Positions 1 to 7,048 of a stretch of DNA of 38,643 nt are shown in pieces. The notes beneath the pieces are model-generated. The model saw only the letters and a list, made by a program, of their open reading frames with translations, had not been told where the DNA came from and did no database searches. Source of the stretch: Candidatus Saccharimonadales bacterium (GTDB lineage: Bacteria; Patescibacteriota; Saccharimonadia; Saccharimonadales; DASZAF01); assembly GCA_035945435.1 (NCBI GenBank), contig DASZAF010000002.1:1-38643 (forward strand), in the 5' to 3' direction. Position numbers and translations under genes: made by a program. Numbering within the stretch: position 1 is the first letter of the stretch; each line of letters starts with the position of its first letter.

Positions 1-458
1 GTCTCCGACACGTGGCTTTCCACATCGTCAAGCAAGATGAAGAGGTTGAGACTGAAGTCCCAATCGTGATTGACGGCAAAGGCTCGACCCCTGCTGAGAG
101 AACCGGTTTGGTCATCATCCAGACGATAGACGACGTCAAGATCAAGGCGAAACCGCGTGATCTACCTGACGAACTCCACGTCGATGGCGAAAAACTGGTT
201 GAGGAAGGCGACAAAGTCTCCGTTGCCGATCTTGTTATTCCCCAGGGCGTAATCATTGACGAAGATGAGATGTCTAAAACGATTGCATCCGTTTACACGA
301 CGGCCGCACTTGAAGCTGCTAACGACGCTCTGGCAGGCGATGAGGAGGCCGATGCATCTGAAGTTCCTTCAGAAGAGGGTCAACCTGATGAAGAGGTGAA
401 CGCTGAAGCTGGCGAAGAGACTAAGGCCGAAGGCGACGCGAAGAAAGAAAAAGAGTAA
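1..458 (+). CDS. rplY: Ribosomal protein bL25 (CTC/TL5 form), 5' end cut off
   Basis: This is the C-terminal part of bL25, the ribosomal protein that binds 5S rRNA. The frame is open to the window edge, and the codons before the GTG at 12 (reading L-R-H) continue the typical 'H-x-x-F' entry into the bL25 C-terminal beta domain, so the GTG is internal and the gene begins outside the window. Visible family features are 'VETEVPIVIDGKG' and 'LPDELHVDGEKLVEEGD', which belong to the second (CTC) domain. The last 45 or so residues are a low-complexity Glu/Ala/Asp tail ending in Lys/Glu, common in CTC-type bL25. The 5S-binding N-terminal domain is not in the window. uvrC follows 83 bases later from its own promoter. 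Confidence 0.85.
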   Translation, partial: LRHVAFHIVKQDEEVETEVPIVIDGKGSTPAERTGLVIIQTIDDVKIKAKPRDLPDELHVDGEKLVEEGDKVSVADLVIPQGVIIDEDEMSKTIASVYTTAALEAANDALAGDEEADASEVPSEEGQPDEEVNAEAGEETKAEGDAKKEKE

Positions 459-528
459 TTTGCTTCTAGCGATCAAGCTAGAGGACTGTTTACAGTGTGC
501 GTCGACCGATCCTCACTAGAAACTGAGG

Positions 529-534
529 TACAAT
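529..534 (+). promoter_or_regulatory. -10 box of uvrC (leaderless)
   Basis: TACAAT lies 7 bases before the GTG start codon at 542, which would place the transcription start at or within a base or two of the start codon. There is no Shine-Dalgarno sequence in the gap and no clear -35 box. Confidence 0.55.
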
Positions 535-541
535 TTAGGTT

Positions 542-2029
542 GTGAAACAGAGTGATCGTATTCGAAAGCGTCTTAAAGAGCTCCCGGCAAGTCCCGGAGT
601 CTATTTTCACAAGGACAGAAGCGGCAAGATCATCTATGTTGGTAAAGCTTCAATCTTAAAGAACAGGGTTCGTCAGTATTTTCAATCCTCTAGGGACATG
701 GATCCGAAAACCCTCGCGTTAGTGGCTGAGATTACAGACTTTGACTGGATCACCGTCGATTCTGAGATGGACGCCCTCTTCCTTGAGAGTGAGATGATCA
801 AGCGATACAAGCCGCGCTTTAACATTCTGATGCGAGACGACAAGTCTGAGCTCTTTGTCCGTATCAATATGAACGACCCCTATCCGTATGTCAGCTACAC
901 CCATCGTCCTCTCGACGACGGAGCCAATTACTACGGGCCCTACTATAACGGTGGAGCCGCGAAACGGGCTCTTCGCTCTCTCAGGAGAGTCTTCCCATAC
1001 TCAACCCACCAAGTGATGCCAAAGCGTCTCTGTTTGCAGTATCACCTAGGTCTCTGCCCTGGTGTCGAGGCTCAGATGATAAGCTCGCAGGACTACAAGA
1101 AAACACTCCGCTCACTTATCGATGTTCTCCAAGGCGGTCGTAAACGGATCATTGGCCAACTCGAAAAGGAGATGCGAGCTGCTGCTAAAGAGAAGCAGTT
1201 CGAAACTGCCGCGATGCTTCGTAACAAAATTTTCGGTCTTAAGGCCCTCTCAACCCAGATTGTCTTTGGAGATGAGGAGTTCATGGACATCAGCAAGGAT
1301 CACGCCCTCAAGGGCCTCTCAGAGCTTCTGGGGCTCAAAAATGCTCCACGGCGGATTGAGGGCTACGATATCAGTCATATGCAAGGTACGCATAATGTAG
1401 CCAGCATGGTCGTCGCTACCAATGGTATCGCGGATAAGACCCAGTATCGTAAGTTCAAGATGCGCCTACCTGGTAATAACGATTTCGGACATATGCACGA
1501 GGTGATTACGCGACGCTTCAATAAGACACACGATAACTGGCCAAAACCCGACTTGCTCGTCATCGATGGGGGTCGGGGGCAACTTGCTGCTGCGCTTGAT
1601 GCTATGGACGAGCGAGAAATAAAGATCCCAGCTGTTGGTCTCGCTAAGCGCTTGGAGGAGGTTGTTATCCACAAGTCACGCTCTAACGTCGACCTTCACT
1701 TGAACGGGTTTCCGACTGCTTCGGTCCGTGAATCGGATGACTTCGTTATCGTTCTGCTAGATCATGATTCGGATATCGTGAAACTACTTCAAAGAGTTCG
1801 AGATGAATCACATCGCTTTGCGGTTAGCTATCACACAAACCTGAAGCGTGACTACCAGACAAAAAGTATTCTTGACGAGATACCTGGCATCGGCCCCGCT
1901 ACGCGCCGGAAACTTGTCCAGGCTTTCGGGAGTGCCAAAGCAATCGAGACCCTTACACAACCACAGCTTGCTGCAGTTATAGGCGGGTCAAAGGCCAAGC
2001 TCGTGTTTGACTGGGCGCAGAAGAGGTAG
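542..2029 (+). CDS. uvrC: Excinuclease ABC subunit C (UvrC)
   Basis: UvrC makes the two incisions around a lesion in nucleotide excision repair, working with UvrA and UvrB. The 495 residues carry the domains in standard order: GIY-YIG nuclease at about 14-95 ('SPGVY', 'IIYVGKA', and the catalytic Glu in 'FLESEMIKRYKPRFN'), a UVR motif for UvrB contact at about 200-235, the RNase H-like nuclease from about 260 ('GYDISHMQGT', 'DLLVIDGG'), and a C-terminal helix-hairpin-helix ('EIPGIGPATRRKL'). It is shorter than the roughly 600 residues usual in enterobacteria. The Cys region keeps only C164 and C172 ('LCLQYHLGLCPG'); two of the four cysteines known in E. coli UvrC are missing, so an iron-sulphur cluster is unlikely. 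The GTG start fits the leaderless promoter. Confidence 0.96.
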   Translation: MKQSDRIRKRLKELPASPGVYFHKDRSGKIIYVGKASILKNRVRQYFQSSRDMDPKTLALVAEITDFDWITVDSEMDALFLESEMIKRYKPRFNILMRDDKSELFVRINMNDPYPYVSYTHRPLDDGANYYGPYYNGGAAKRALRSLRRVFPYSTHQVMPKRLCLQYHLGLCPGVEAQMISSQDYKKTLRSLIDVLQGGRKRIIGQLEKEMRAAAKEKQFETAAMLRNKIFGLKALSTQIVFGDEEFMDISKDHALKGLSELLGLKNAPRRIEGYDISHMQGTHNVASMVVATNGIADKTQYRKFKMRLPGNNDFGHMHEVITRRFNKTHDNWPKPDLLVIDGGRGQLAAALDAMDEREIKIPAVGLAKRLEEVVIHKSRSNVDLHLNGFPTASVRESDDFVIVLLDHDSDIVKLLQRVRDESHRFAVSYHTNLKRDYQTKSILDEIPGIGPATRRKLVQAFGSAKAIETLTQPQLAAVIGGSKAKLVFDWAQKR

Positions 2030-2079
2030 TTGGCTCGTTTTACACCTCGCCTCATCTATGCTTTAGTATTTCCTAAGTT

Positions 2080-2931
2080 ATGAACGCTATACGACCGCAG
2101 GCTACATTTTCTCAAGAGTGGGAGCTAATCGTACGGCCTGAGATCAGCGGCGACCCTGTGATCAGTAGGCGCCAATTCAGTGCGATGGGGAGCCTTATGA
2201 TGCAAGGTTGGCGGACTGGGAAAGCCGCGGATGAGGGCAGTTGCCTCAGAGTTGGTGTAACCGAGGGGCGCATAGGTAGCCTTCGTATTGCGCCCTCGTC
2301 TGATCCGCGGACCGACGCGCAACTTCTAGCTATGTTGAAGGATCTCGGGATGCTCCTGCCATTCAGGCCGTCAGGGCCGCCTGATCGTGTTCTTGGTCTC
2401 GAAGATCTTGATCATGGCACCCATCCAACTGGTGCAGTCTATCCTCACTTCCAGAGATGGCTAACGGCTACAAATATAGGTGAGGACGCGGCCAGGCACT
2501 GTATCTCCGCCATGGCTCTTCCATTTGGGCCAGAGCAGCATAATAACGCCGTCCGATCATTCGGTTATGCGCCAGGCATAGGGCGATCTGAACATCTTGG
2601 AGTCAGTGCGCAGCCAGGAAGTTTCCACTTTACTCGTGAACCAGGGGCAGACGATGATTTCATCGCAGTAGAGGGCGACGTCGTATGGCGATGGCCTCAG
2701 CTTCAAACGCTTGGCAACTGCGCCTGTTGGGGGATCAACGGAAGGGAAGGGTTGTGGATCGGCCCCGAAACAGGCGATGCCCTCTATCGTCTTGACGGCC
2801 ATAACATCGATACCCCAAAGCAAGCTCTCAGCATACTTCTCGGTGGCGCTGCATTGGCCGATGCTGCTAGCCGCTACGAAGGCGAAGAAGACGTTTTTGC
2901 GAACGCCAGAGTCGTGCCTGTAGTAGGCTAG
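2080..2931 (+). CDS. Hypothetical protein, 283 aa
   Basis: I do not recognise this protein. It is soluble, with no signal peptide or membrane segment, and is rich in Gly, Pro and His. Notable stretches are 'DLDHGTHPTGAVYPHFQRW' in the middle and 'GNCACWGINGREGLWIG' near residue 215. A TAGTAT box at 2064-2069 lies 10 bases before the ATG, suggesting a near-leaderless transcript. The reading frame has the same codon style as the flanking housekeeping genes, and overlapping minus-strand frames are its shadows. It sits between uvrC and the secG operon without an obvious functional link. Confidence 0.75.
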   Translation: MNAIRPQATFSQEWELIVRPEISGDPVISRRQFSAMGSLMMQGWRTGKAADEGSCLRVGVTEGRIGSLRIAPSSDPRTDAQLLAMLKDLGMLLPFRPSGPPDRVLGLEDLDHGTHPTGAVYPHFQRWLTATNIGEDAARHCISAMALPFGPEQHNNAVRSFGYAPGIGRSEHLGVSAQPGSFHFTREPGADDDFIAVEGDVVWRWPQLQTLGNCACWGINGREGLWIGPETGDALYRLDGHNIDTPKQALSILLGGAALADAASRYEGEEDVFANARVVPVVG

Positions 2932-2947
2932 CTTGTTGGCAGTGGAG

Positions 2948-2953
2948 TATAAT
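2948..2953 (+). promoter_or_regulatory. -10 box (TATAAT) of the 2965-5359 operon
   Basis: A perfect TATAAT ends 11 bases before the ATG at 2965, so the transcript would start around 2960 with a leader of about five bases. A TTGGCA at 2936-2941 is too close (6 bases) to act as its -35 box. The position favours ATG 2965 over the TTG one codon upstream. Confidence 0.5.
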
Positions 2954-2964
2954 TGGCCTAGTTG

Positions 2965-3348
2965 ATGAGTAACATACAGAAGCAATTTCTGCAGTTTTTG
3001 TTGCGGTGGGCGCTTAATAGCCTCGGTCTGTGGATCGCCGTTCGCCTGATCGGTTCGATCAATTACAGCGGGGCGATTTCGGATATCCTGGTGGCTGGCT
3101 TCATTCTCTCTGTCGTCAACGCGGTTCTTAAACCCATCTTTGTCATTCTCGCTTTGCCGATGATTATCATCAGTCTTGGTTTCTTCATGCTGATCGTCAA
3201 TGGCTTCATGGTCTATCTGACCGCGGCACTCTCACCTGGTCTCCAGATGGGCTTCGGGAGTGCCATACTTGCCGGTATCGTCGTTGGCCTGATAAACTAT
3301 GCACTAACACACCTCTTCGACCTACGTGTGAAAGCTAATCAAACCTGA
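2965..3348 (+). CDS. Four-helix membrane protein, phage_holin_4_2 / YvlD-like family
   Basis: The 127-residue protein is almost entirely hydrophobic, with four predicted membrane helices at about 13-35, 40-58, 60-85 and 98-118. The pattern 'SVVNAVLKPIFVILALP' followed by 'SLGFFMLIVNGFMVYL' is the hallmark of the family named after phage holins (Pfam Phage_holin_4_2, YvlD-like). In cellular genomes these are chromosomal integral membrane proteins of unclear role, and nothing here suggests lysis. The gene ends in TGA one base before secG, so the two are co-transcribed with the peptide-binding protein downstream. Confidence 0.85.
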   Translation: MSNIQKQFLQFLLRWALNSLGLWIAVRLIGSINYSGAISDILVAGFILSVVNAVLKPIFVILALPMIIISLGFFMLIVNGFMVYLTAALSPGLQMGFGSAILAGIVVGLINYALTHLFDLRVKANQT

Positions 3349-3349
3349 C

Positions 3350-3571
3350 ATGCTCTATACATATATCAAGATCATCACTATTGGTGCCGGAGCCCTCACA
3401 ATCCTCCTGATCCTCATTCAGCAGCGCGGGGCCAGTCTAGGTGCCGGTTTCGGCGCCTCAAGCGAACTGGTCACCACCCGTCGAGGAACGGACAAGACCC
3501 TCCACGATCTGACCATACTGACAGTTATCATCTTTGTCTTAACCCTGCTCATTGGAATCATCAAAGGTTAG
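3350..3571 (+). CDS. secG: Preprotein translocase subunit SecG
   Basis: SecG is the small two-helix subunit of the SecYEG channel. The 73-residue protein has a membrane helix at about 5-25 ('IITIGAGALTILLILIQQRG'), the conserved loop 'GASLGAGFGASSE' followed by 'TTRRGTDKTLHDLT', and a second helix at about 52-71. That is the full SecG layout, and the length is normal. It starts one base after the preceding stop codon and is followed 9 bases later by a peptide-binding protein gene, so it is the middle gene of a three-gene operon. Translation probably depends on coupling. Confidence 0.92.
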   Translation: MLYTYIKIITIGAGALTILLILIQQRGASLGAGFGASSELVTTRRGTDKTLHDLTILTVIIFVLTLLIGIIKG

Positions 3572-3580
3572 CGAGAAGGT

Positions 3581-5359
3581 ATGAAGAAGAAGTGGCGAAT
3601 AAACAAGCCGCACCTTCCTGATCAGCCCGGCCAAGTCCTTAAGGATCGTTTACTCGAATTTGAGAGCGTGACAACACGCCATGGCCAGCGATATATTCTT
3701 CGTCGATGGAGTAATTTCACAGAGGTCGGCAAGCATGCTATCACCTGGCTCGCGATCGTCTTACTGCTGATTCTGGGAGTAGGCTTTCAAGAGAACGCCC
3801 TCAACAGCTTTTACAAAGTGGCTGTCCCGGCAGCAGGTGGTATCTACAGTGAAGGAGTGGTTGGTAGTGCGGCGGATTTTAACCCAATCTTTGCCACTAC
3901 TCAGCCAGAGCAGACGGTCACGCGGCTTGTCTTTAGTAGCCTACTTGAGTATGGCCCAGACAATAACCTAGTCGGTGATCTTGCCGACAGCTGGACCGTC
4001 GATAATACAGGCCAGATCTATACGGTTCACCTTAACCCTGATGCTCAGTGGCAGGACGGTGTGCCGGTTACCAGTGCTGACGTCGTCTATACCATCGGGG
4101 CCATTCAGGATCCGGCAACTGGCTCTCCACTAGCCTCAAACTGGGCACACGTTGAGGTCAAAGCCCTCAATCCACAGACCGTTCAATTCACGTTACCAGC
4201 ACCGTTTCCGCCATTCATTAACTCGTTAACGTCAGGCATAATCCCCCAACACATCTTGAGTAGAGTACCAGATTACCAGCTCAGATCGGCTAGCTTCGAC
4301 ACTGACCCGACAGTCGGTAGTGGTCCGTATAAGTTTATTAATAGCCAGACATTTACGAACCAGACCGACATTCGACTCACCCGTAACTCAAATTACTACG
4401 GCGGGCACGTTCTGCCTAGCGGCTTCAACGTCGATGCCTTTAATGATTACAACGGGCTACTTGAAGCCTTCAGGGTGGGGGAGATATCGGCGGCCAGTGA
4501 CGTCCAGCCGGGGGATGTGCACAGTCTCCGGGCACTTCGTAACGTTCAGGTTCAAGAAGCACCACTTATGAATGAGACTCTGGCTTTCTTCAACATGAAT
4601 AGCACTGTCATGCAGGATGCGAAGGTGCGGGCGGCGCTAAACATCGCCGTGAATAAAGAAGCAATCATCGACGCGCTGGACGACGAATACCGAGCGGCCA
4701 GCATCCCTCTGTTACCTGGCCAGCTCGGTTATGATGCTACTCAGGACGTCGGCGGATTCAGCCAAACGGCTGCCACGACCCTGCTGGCTTCAGATGGTTA
4801 CGTTAAGAGTAAGGACGGGCTGCTTGAAAAGAACGGAGTACCACTTACCGTCAACTTAGCCGCCAGTACTGACGACGTCTACCCGAAGGTTGCGGATCTA
4901 CTGGCTAAGCAGTGGCAGTCGATCGGGATAACCGTCCAGGTCAACCTCGTCGACGATCAGAACATCCAGCAGAATGTTCTCGTGCCCCGCAACTACGACG
5001 TTCTTGTCTACCAGCTGGCAATTGGCGCTGACTCAGATGTCTATGCGTACTGGGATTCGGCTGAAATTGGCGAGCAAGGGCTCAACCTATCGAATTACAG
5101 TAATCAGTATGTCGACGAACTTCTTCAAAGTGCCAGAACAAGTACCGATCCAAGTCTGCGTGCCGTTAAGTACCATGACTTCGTTACCCAATGGGTCAGC
5201 GATCAACCGGCCGTCGTTCTTTATCAGCCAACCTACAACTATGCTATGCGTGACAATGTGGCAGGCTTCATACCGCATCCTCTCGTTCAACCAACCGATC
5301 GCTTTTATAACATTGCGGATTGGTCCGCAGCTACCAAGCAGGCCGTAGAGAATCACTAA
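3581..5359 (+). CDS. Membrane-anchored oligopeptide-binding protein (SBP_bac_5)
   Basis: This is a solute-binding protein of the peptide/nickel ABC importer family. It lacks a lipobox; a basic cytoplasmic N-terminus of about 52 residues is followed by one membrane helix (about 54-69, 'ITWLAIVLLLILGVGF'), so the binding domain would be tethered outside by a transmembrane anchor. The outer part starts at 'GGIYSEGVVGSAADFNPIF' and contains family signatures such as 'LADSWTVDNTGQIYTVHL', 'WQDGVPVTSADVVYT', 'GSGPYKF' and 'NIAVNKEAI'. The total of 592 residues is normal. A purine-rich ribosome site (AGAAGG) lies just before the ATG. No peptide permease or ATPase genes lie nearby, so any partners are elsewhere. 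Linkage to secG looks structural rather than functional. Confidence 0.92.
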   Translation: MKKKWRINKPHLPDQPGQVLKDRLLEFESVTTRHGQRYILRRWSNFTEVGKHAITWLAIVLLLILGVGFQENALNSFYKVAVPAAGGIYSEGVVGSAADFNPIFATTQPEQTVTRLVFSSLLEYGPDNNLVGDLADSWTVDNTGQIYTVHLNPDAQWQDGVPVTSADVVYTIGAIQDPATGSPLASNWAHVEVKALNPQTVQFTLPAPFPPFINSLTSGIIPQHILSRVPDYQLRSASFDTDPTVGSGPYKFINSQTFTNQTDIRLTRNSNYYGGHVLPSGFNVDAFNDYNGLLEAFRVGEISAASDVQPGDVHSLRALRNVQVQEAPLMNETLAFFNMNSTVMQDAKVRAALNIAVNKEAIIDALDDEYRAASIPLLPGQLGYDATQDVGGFSQTAATTLLASDGYVKSKDGLLEKNGVPLTVNLAASTDDVYPKVADLLAKQWQSIGITVQVNLVDDQNIQQNVLVPRNYDVLVYQLAIGADSDVYAYWDSAEIGEQGLNLSNYSNQYVDELLQSARTSTDPSLRAVKYHDFVTQWVSDQPAVVLYQPTYNYAMRDNVAGFIPHPLVQPTDRFYNIADWSAATKQAVENH

Positions 5360-5362
5360 TCC

Positions 5363-5392
5363 TTGCATCGGACAGTCCACCTCTTATACAAT
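5363..5392 (+). promoter_or_regulatory. Promoter of tRNA-Leu(CAG)
   Basis: TTGCAT at 5363-5368 and TACAAT at 5387-5392 are separated by 18 bases. The -10 box ends 19 bases before the tRNA 5' end at 5412. Confidence 0.6.
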
Positions 5393-5411
5393 AAGTCTGT
5401 TCAGGTGCCAT

Positions 5412-5499
5412 GCGCGAGTGGCGGAATCGGTAGACGCGCTAGCTTCAGGAGCTAGTGAGCTTTACGCTCGTGGAGGTTCAAGTCCTCTCTCGCGCACCA
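5412..5499 (+). tRNA. tRNA-Leu (anticodon CAG)
   Basis: A class II tRNA of 88 bases with encoded CCA. The acceptor stem pairs GCGCGAG with CTCGCGC, discriminator A. The anticodon stem CTAGC/GCTAG encloses the loop TTCAGGA (anticodon CAG), the variable arm is long, and the T-loop is TTCAAGT. It shares its acceptor and T-arm with the tRNA-Leu(GAG) at 8750. Confidence 0.95.
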
Positions 5500-5583
5500 T
5501 GTATATTTATCTAGTGTTTTGTTCTGTGATAACCACCAGTAGGTAGTTTTGGACGGGTAGTTGACTGAACGAGTGATGGGACC

Positions 5584-5608
5584 TACAATCATAAGCATTA
5601 ATGAGGGA
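5584..5608 (+). promoter_or_regulatory. Promoter -10 and ribosome site of the first MARLP gene
   Basis: TACAAT at 5584-5589 gives a leader of roughly 23 bases containing GAGGGA at 5603-5608, 10 bases before the ATG at 5619. This leadered arrangement differs from the leaderless genes in the window. Confidence 0.45.
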
Positions 5609-5618
5609 TACGGCTTAG

Positions 5619-6212
5619 ATGGCTCGTTTGCCTAATCCCGGCGGTGACGTCGGTACCTGGGGGACAGTACTCAACGACTTTTTGAGTGTCTCGTTAAATG
5701 GCGACGGCACACTACAGTCAAGCGCATTACTTGGGGCTGGTGCTCTTCAACTAGACGCTAACTCAGGGGATATACAGGCGGTCGGTAGCCAGGCAGCCGG
5801 TAATTCCGGTAAAGCAGCGGACGCCAAACACGTTCACCCGACGACCGGCCTGGCACTCTTAACAGGTGCTGCGTTTACAGGTAGCGTAACTGCGGGCGTC
5901 GTAGCTCTGACGGATGGCGTGAACATTGCTCTTAACGCCTCACTTGGGAATACCTTCACTGTTACCATCGCTGGCAGCAGGACGCTCTCCAACCCGTCCA
6001 ACCCGACTGATGGGCAGCGCATCATTGTTGCGGTGACCCAGGGTACAGGTGGAAGCTTTACGCTGAGTTATGGCAACCTATACGAATTTAGCGCGAATCT
6101 GCCATCACCGACCCTTAGTACGACTGCAGGGATGACAGACTATCTTGGCTTTATCTATAACGCCGTCTCGGGCAAGTGGCGTTTCTTAGCGTTTCTTGGT
6201 GGGTTCTCGTAA
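5619..6212 (+). CDS. MARLP-module tail-fibre-like protein A (197 aa)
   Basis: Function unknown. Residues 1-41 form an N-terminal module shared with the genes at 9045, 23251 and 35086: MARLP-x-PGGD, then W-G-x-x-L-N, V-S-x-N-x-D-G-T and a closing A-G. It has no signal peptide. A linker follows ('KHVHPTTGLALLTGAAFTG') of the type seen in phage tail-fibre and collar proteins. The C-terminal domain, about 90-197, is rich in Thr, Ser, Gly and beta structure ('LSNPSNPTDGQRIIVAVTQG', 'LSTTAGMTDYLGFIYN') and clearly matches the C-terminus of the protein at 23251. The gene lies directly after a tRNA-Leu gene and converges on a minus-strand gene 16 bases away. Likely surface-exposed or part of an appendage; that is inference. 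Confidence 0.8.
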   Translation: MARLPNPGGDVGTWGTVLNDFLSVSLNGDGTLQSSALLGAGALQLDANSGDIQAVGSQAAGNSGKAADAKHVHPTTGLALLTGAAFTGSVTAGVVALTDGVNIALNASLGNTFTVTIAGSRTLSNPSNPTDGQRIIVAVTQGTGGSFTLSYGNLYEFSANLPSPTLSTTAGMTDYLGFIYNAVSGKWRFLAFLGGFS

Positions 6213-6228
6213 CTAAGACTTCGGTTTA

Positions 6229-6819
6229 CTAGTGCGCGTCAAACAGCTCAACCCAGTCTTGGCGTTCATTTAAGCGGGCTGCAAACTCATACTGTGCGTC
6301 ACCAGCCGCACCATGTGTGTCGAGCGCTCCAGCCATATCCCCGAGGTCGCCCATACACGTCAAGACAAAATTACTGACTGGACTTTGCAGAAAGACTTCG
6401 TCGGGTTGCTCGGACTCACCTGGGACTGCTCCAAGCATTCTGTCCCAAGCTCGAATCTCTTCCTCGGGTGGGCCCATTCTGCCTTCTCTGAGCTGCTCTT
6501 CCTGTAGCCAGTATTGAAGCATGGCAGCATAGGCTAGGCAGTCCGGATCATCACGTCGCTCAAGTAGTGCTTCAATCGCGCTCAATGTTCCGTCACGGTC
6601 GGCGAGAGCATTCTGTTGGGCCTCGTCAAGATCGTCCCAAATTGTATGTTCGATCGCAGGACGTACGGGGCCCTGTTCGTCAGTAATAGTGCGGATTATC
6701 GCGAATCGGCCTACTTGCTTGAGAACGCCCTCTGCCAGCCCGTCAAGGTTTGGGTTGCGCTCCCCAGGCTGCCACGTAAGCGGCCCATGGGATCTCTCTC
6801 TACTTGGAAGATCTGTCAT
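6229..6819 (-). CDS. Hypothetical acidic protein, 196 aa
   Basis: I do not recognise this protein. It is soluble, acidic and helix-rich ('LDEAQQNALADRDG', 'LAYAAMLQYWLQEEQLREG'), with no signal or membrane segment. The frame opens 19 codons further upstream, but the internal ATG at 6819 is preceded by a strong ribosome site (GAGGAGGA, five bases before the ATG), so I start there at MTDLPSRERS. A TATAGA-type -10 box lies further upstream on the minus strand, giving a leadered transcript. It converges on the MARLP gene and looks like lineage-specific accessory content. Confidence 0.72.
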   Translation of the reverse strand: MTDLPSRERSHGPLTWQPGERNPNLDGLAEGVLKQVGRFAIIRTITDEQGPVRPAIEHTIWDDLDEAQQNALADRDGTLSAIEALLERRDDPDCLAYAAMLQYWLQEEQLREGRMGPPEEEIRAWDRMLGAVPGESEQPDEVFLQSPVSNFVLTCMGDLGDMAGALDTHGAAGDAQYEFAARLNERQDWVELFDAH

Positions 6820-7048
6820 ACTTTCCTCCTCAGAACTCACTGTATCTTTGCTTAATCTATAGCATGCTCTATACACCGGCGCAAGTAGGTGTTCAGATGA
6901 TTTTGGGCCCTGTGCACCTCATCGAATAGGTGCGGCGAATGAGACGAGAGGCAGGAAGTAAGCAAATAATTTACATGTTAACGCCTACCGCTTTTCGTGG
7001 TTTTGCGCTAGTATGGGGGAAACGCTTAGGCTTGGGAATTGGGAGACA

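Noticed and set aside
12-458. GTG at 12 as the start of a 148-aa protein
   Set aside because: The codons upstream continue the bL25 fold to the window edge, so the gene is truncated and GTG 12 is internal.
2557-2985. 142-codon minus-strand open frame opposite the 283-aa gene
   Set aside because: Low-complexity shadow of the plus-strand gene, with no ribosome site, promoter or family features.
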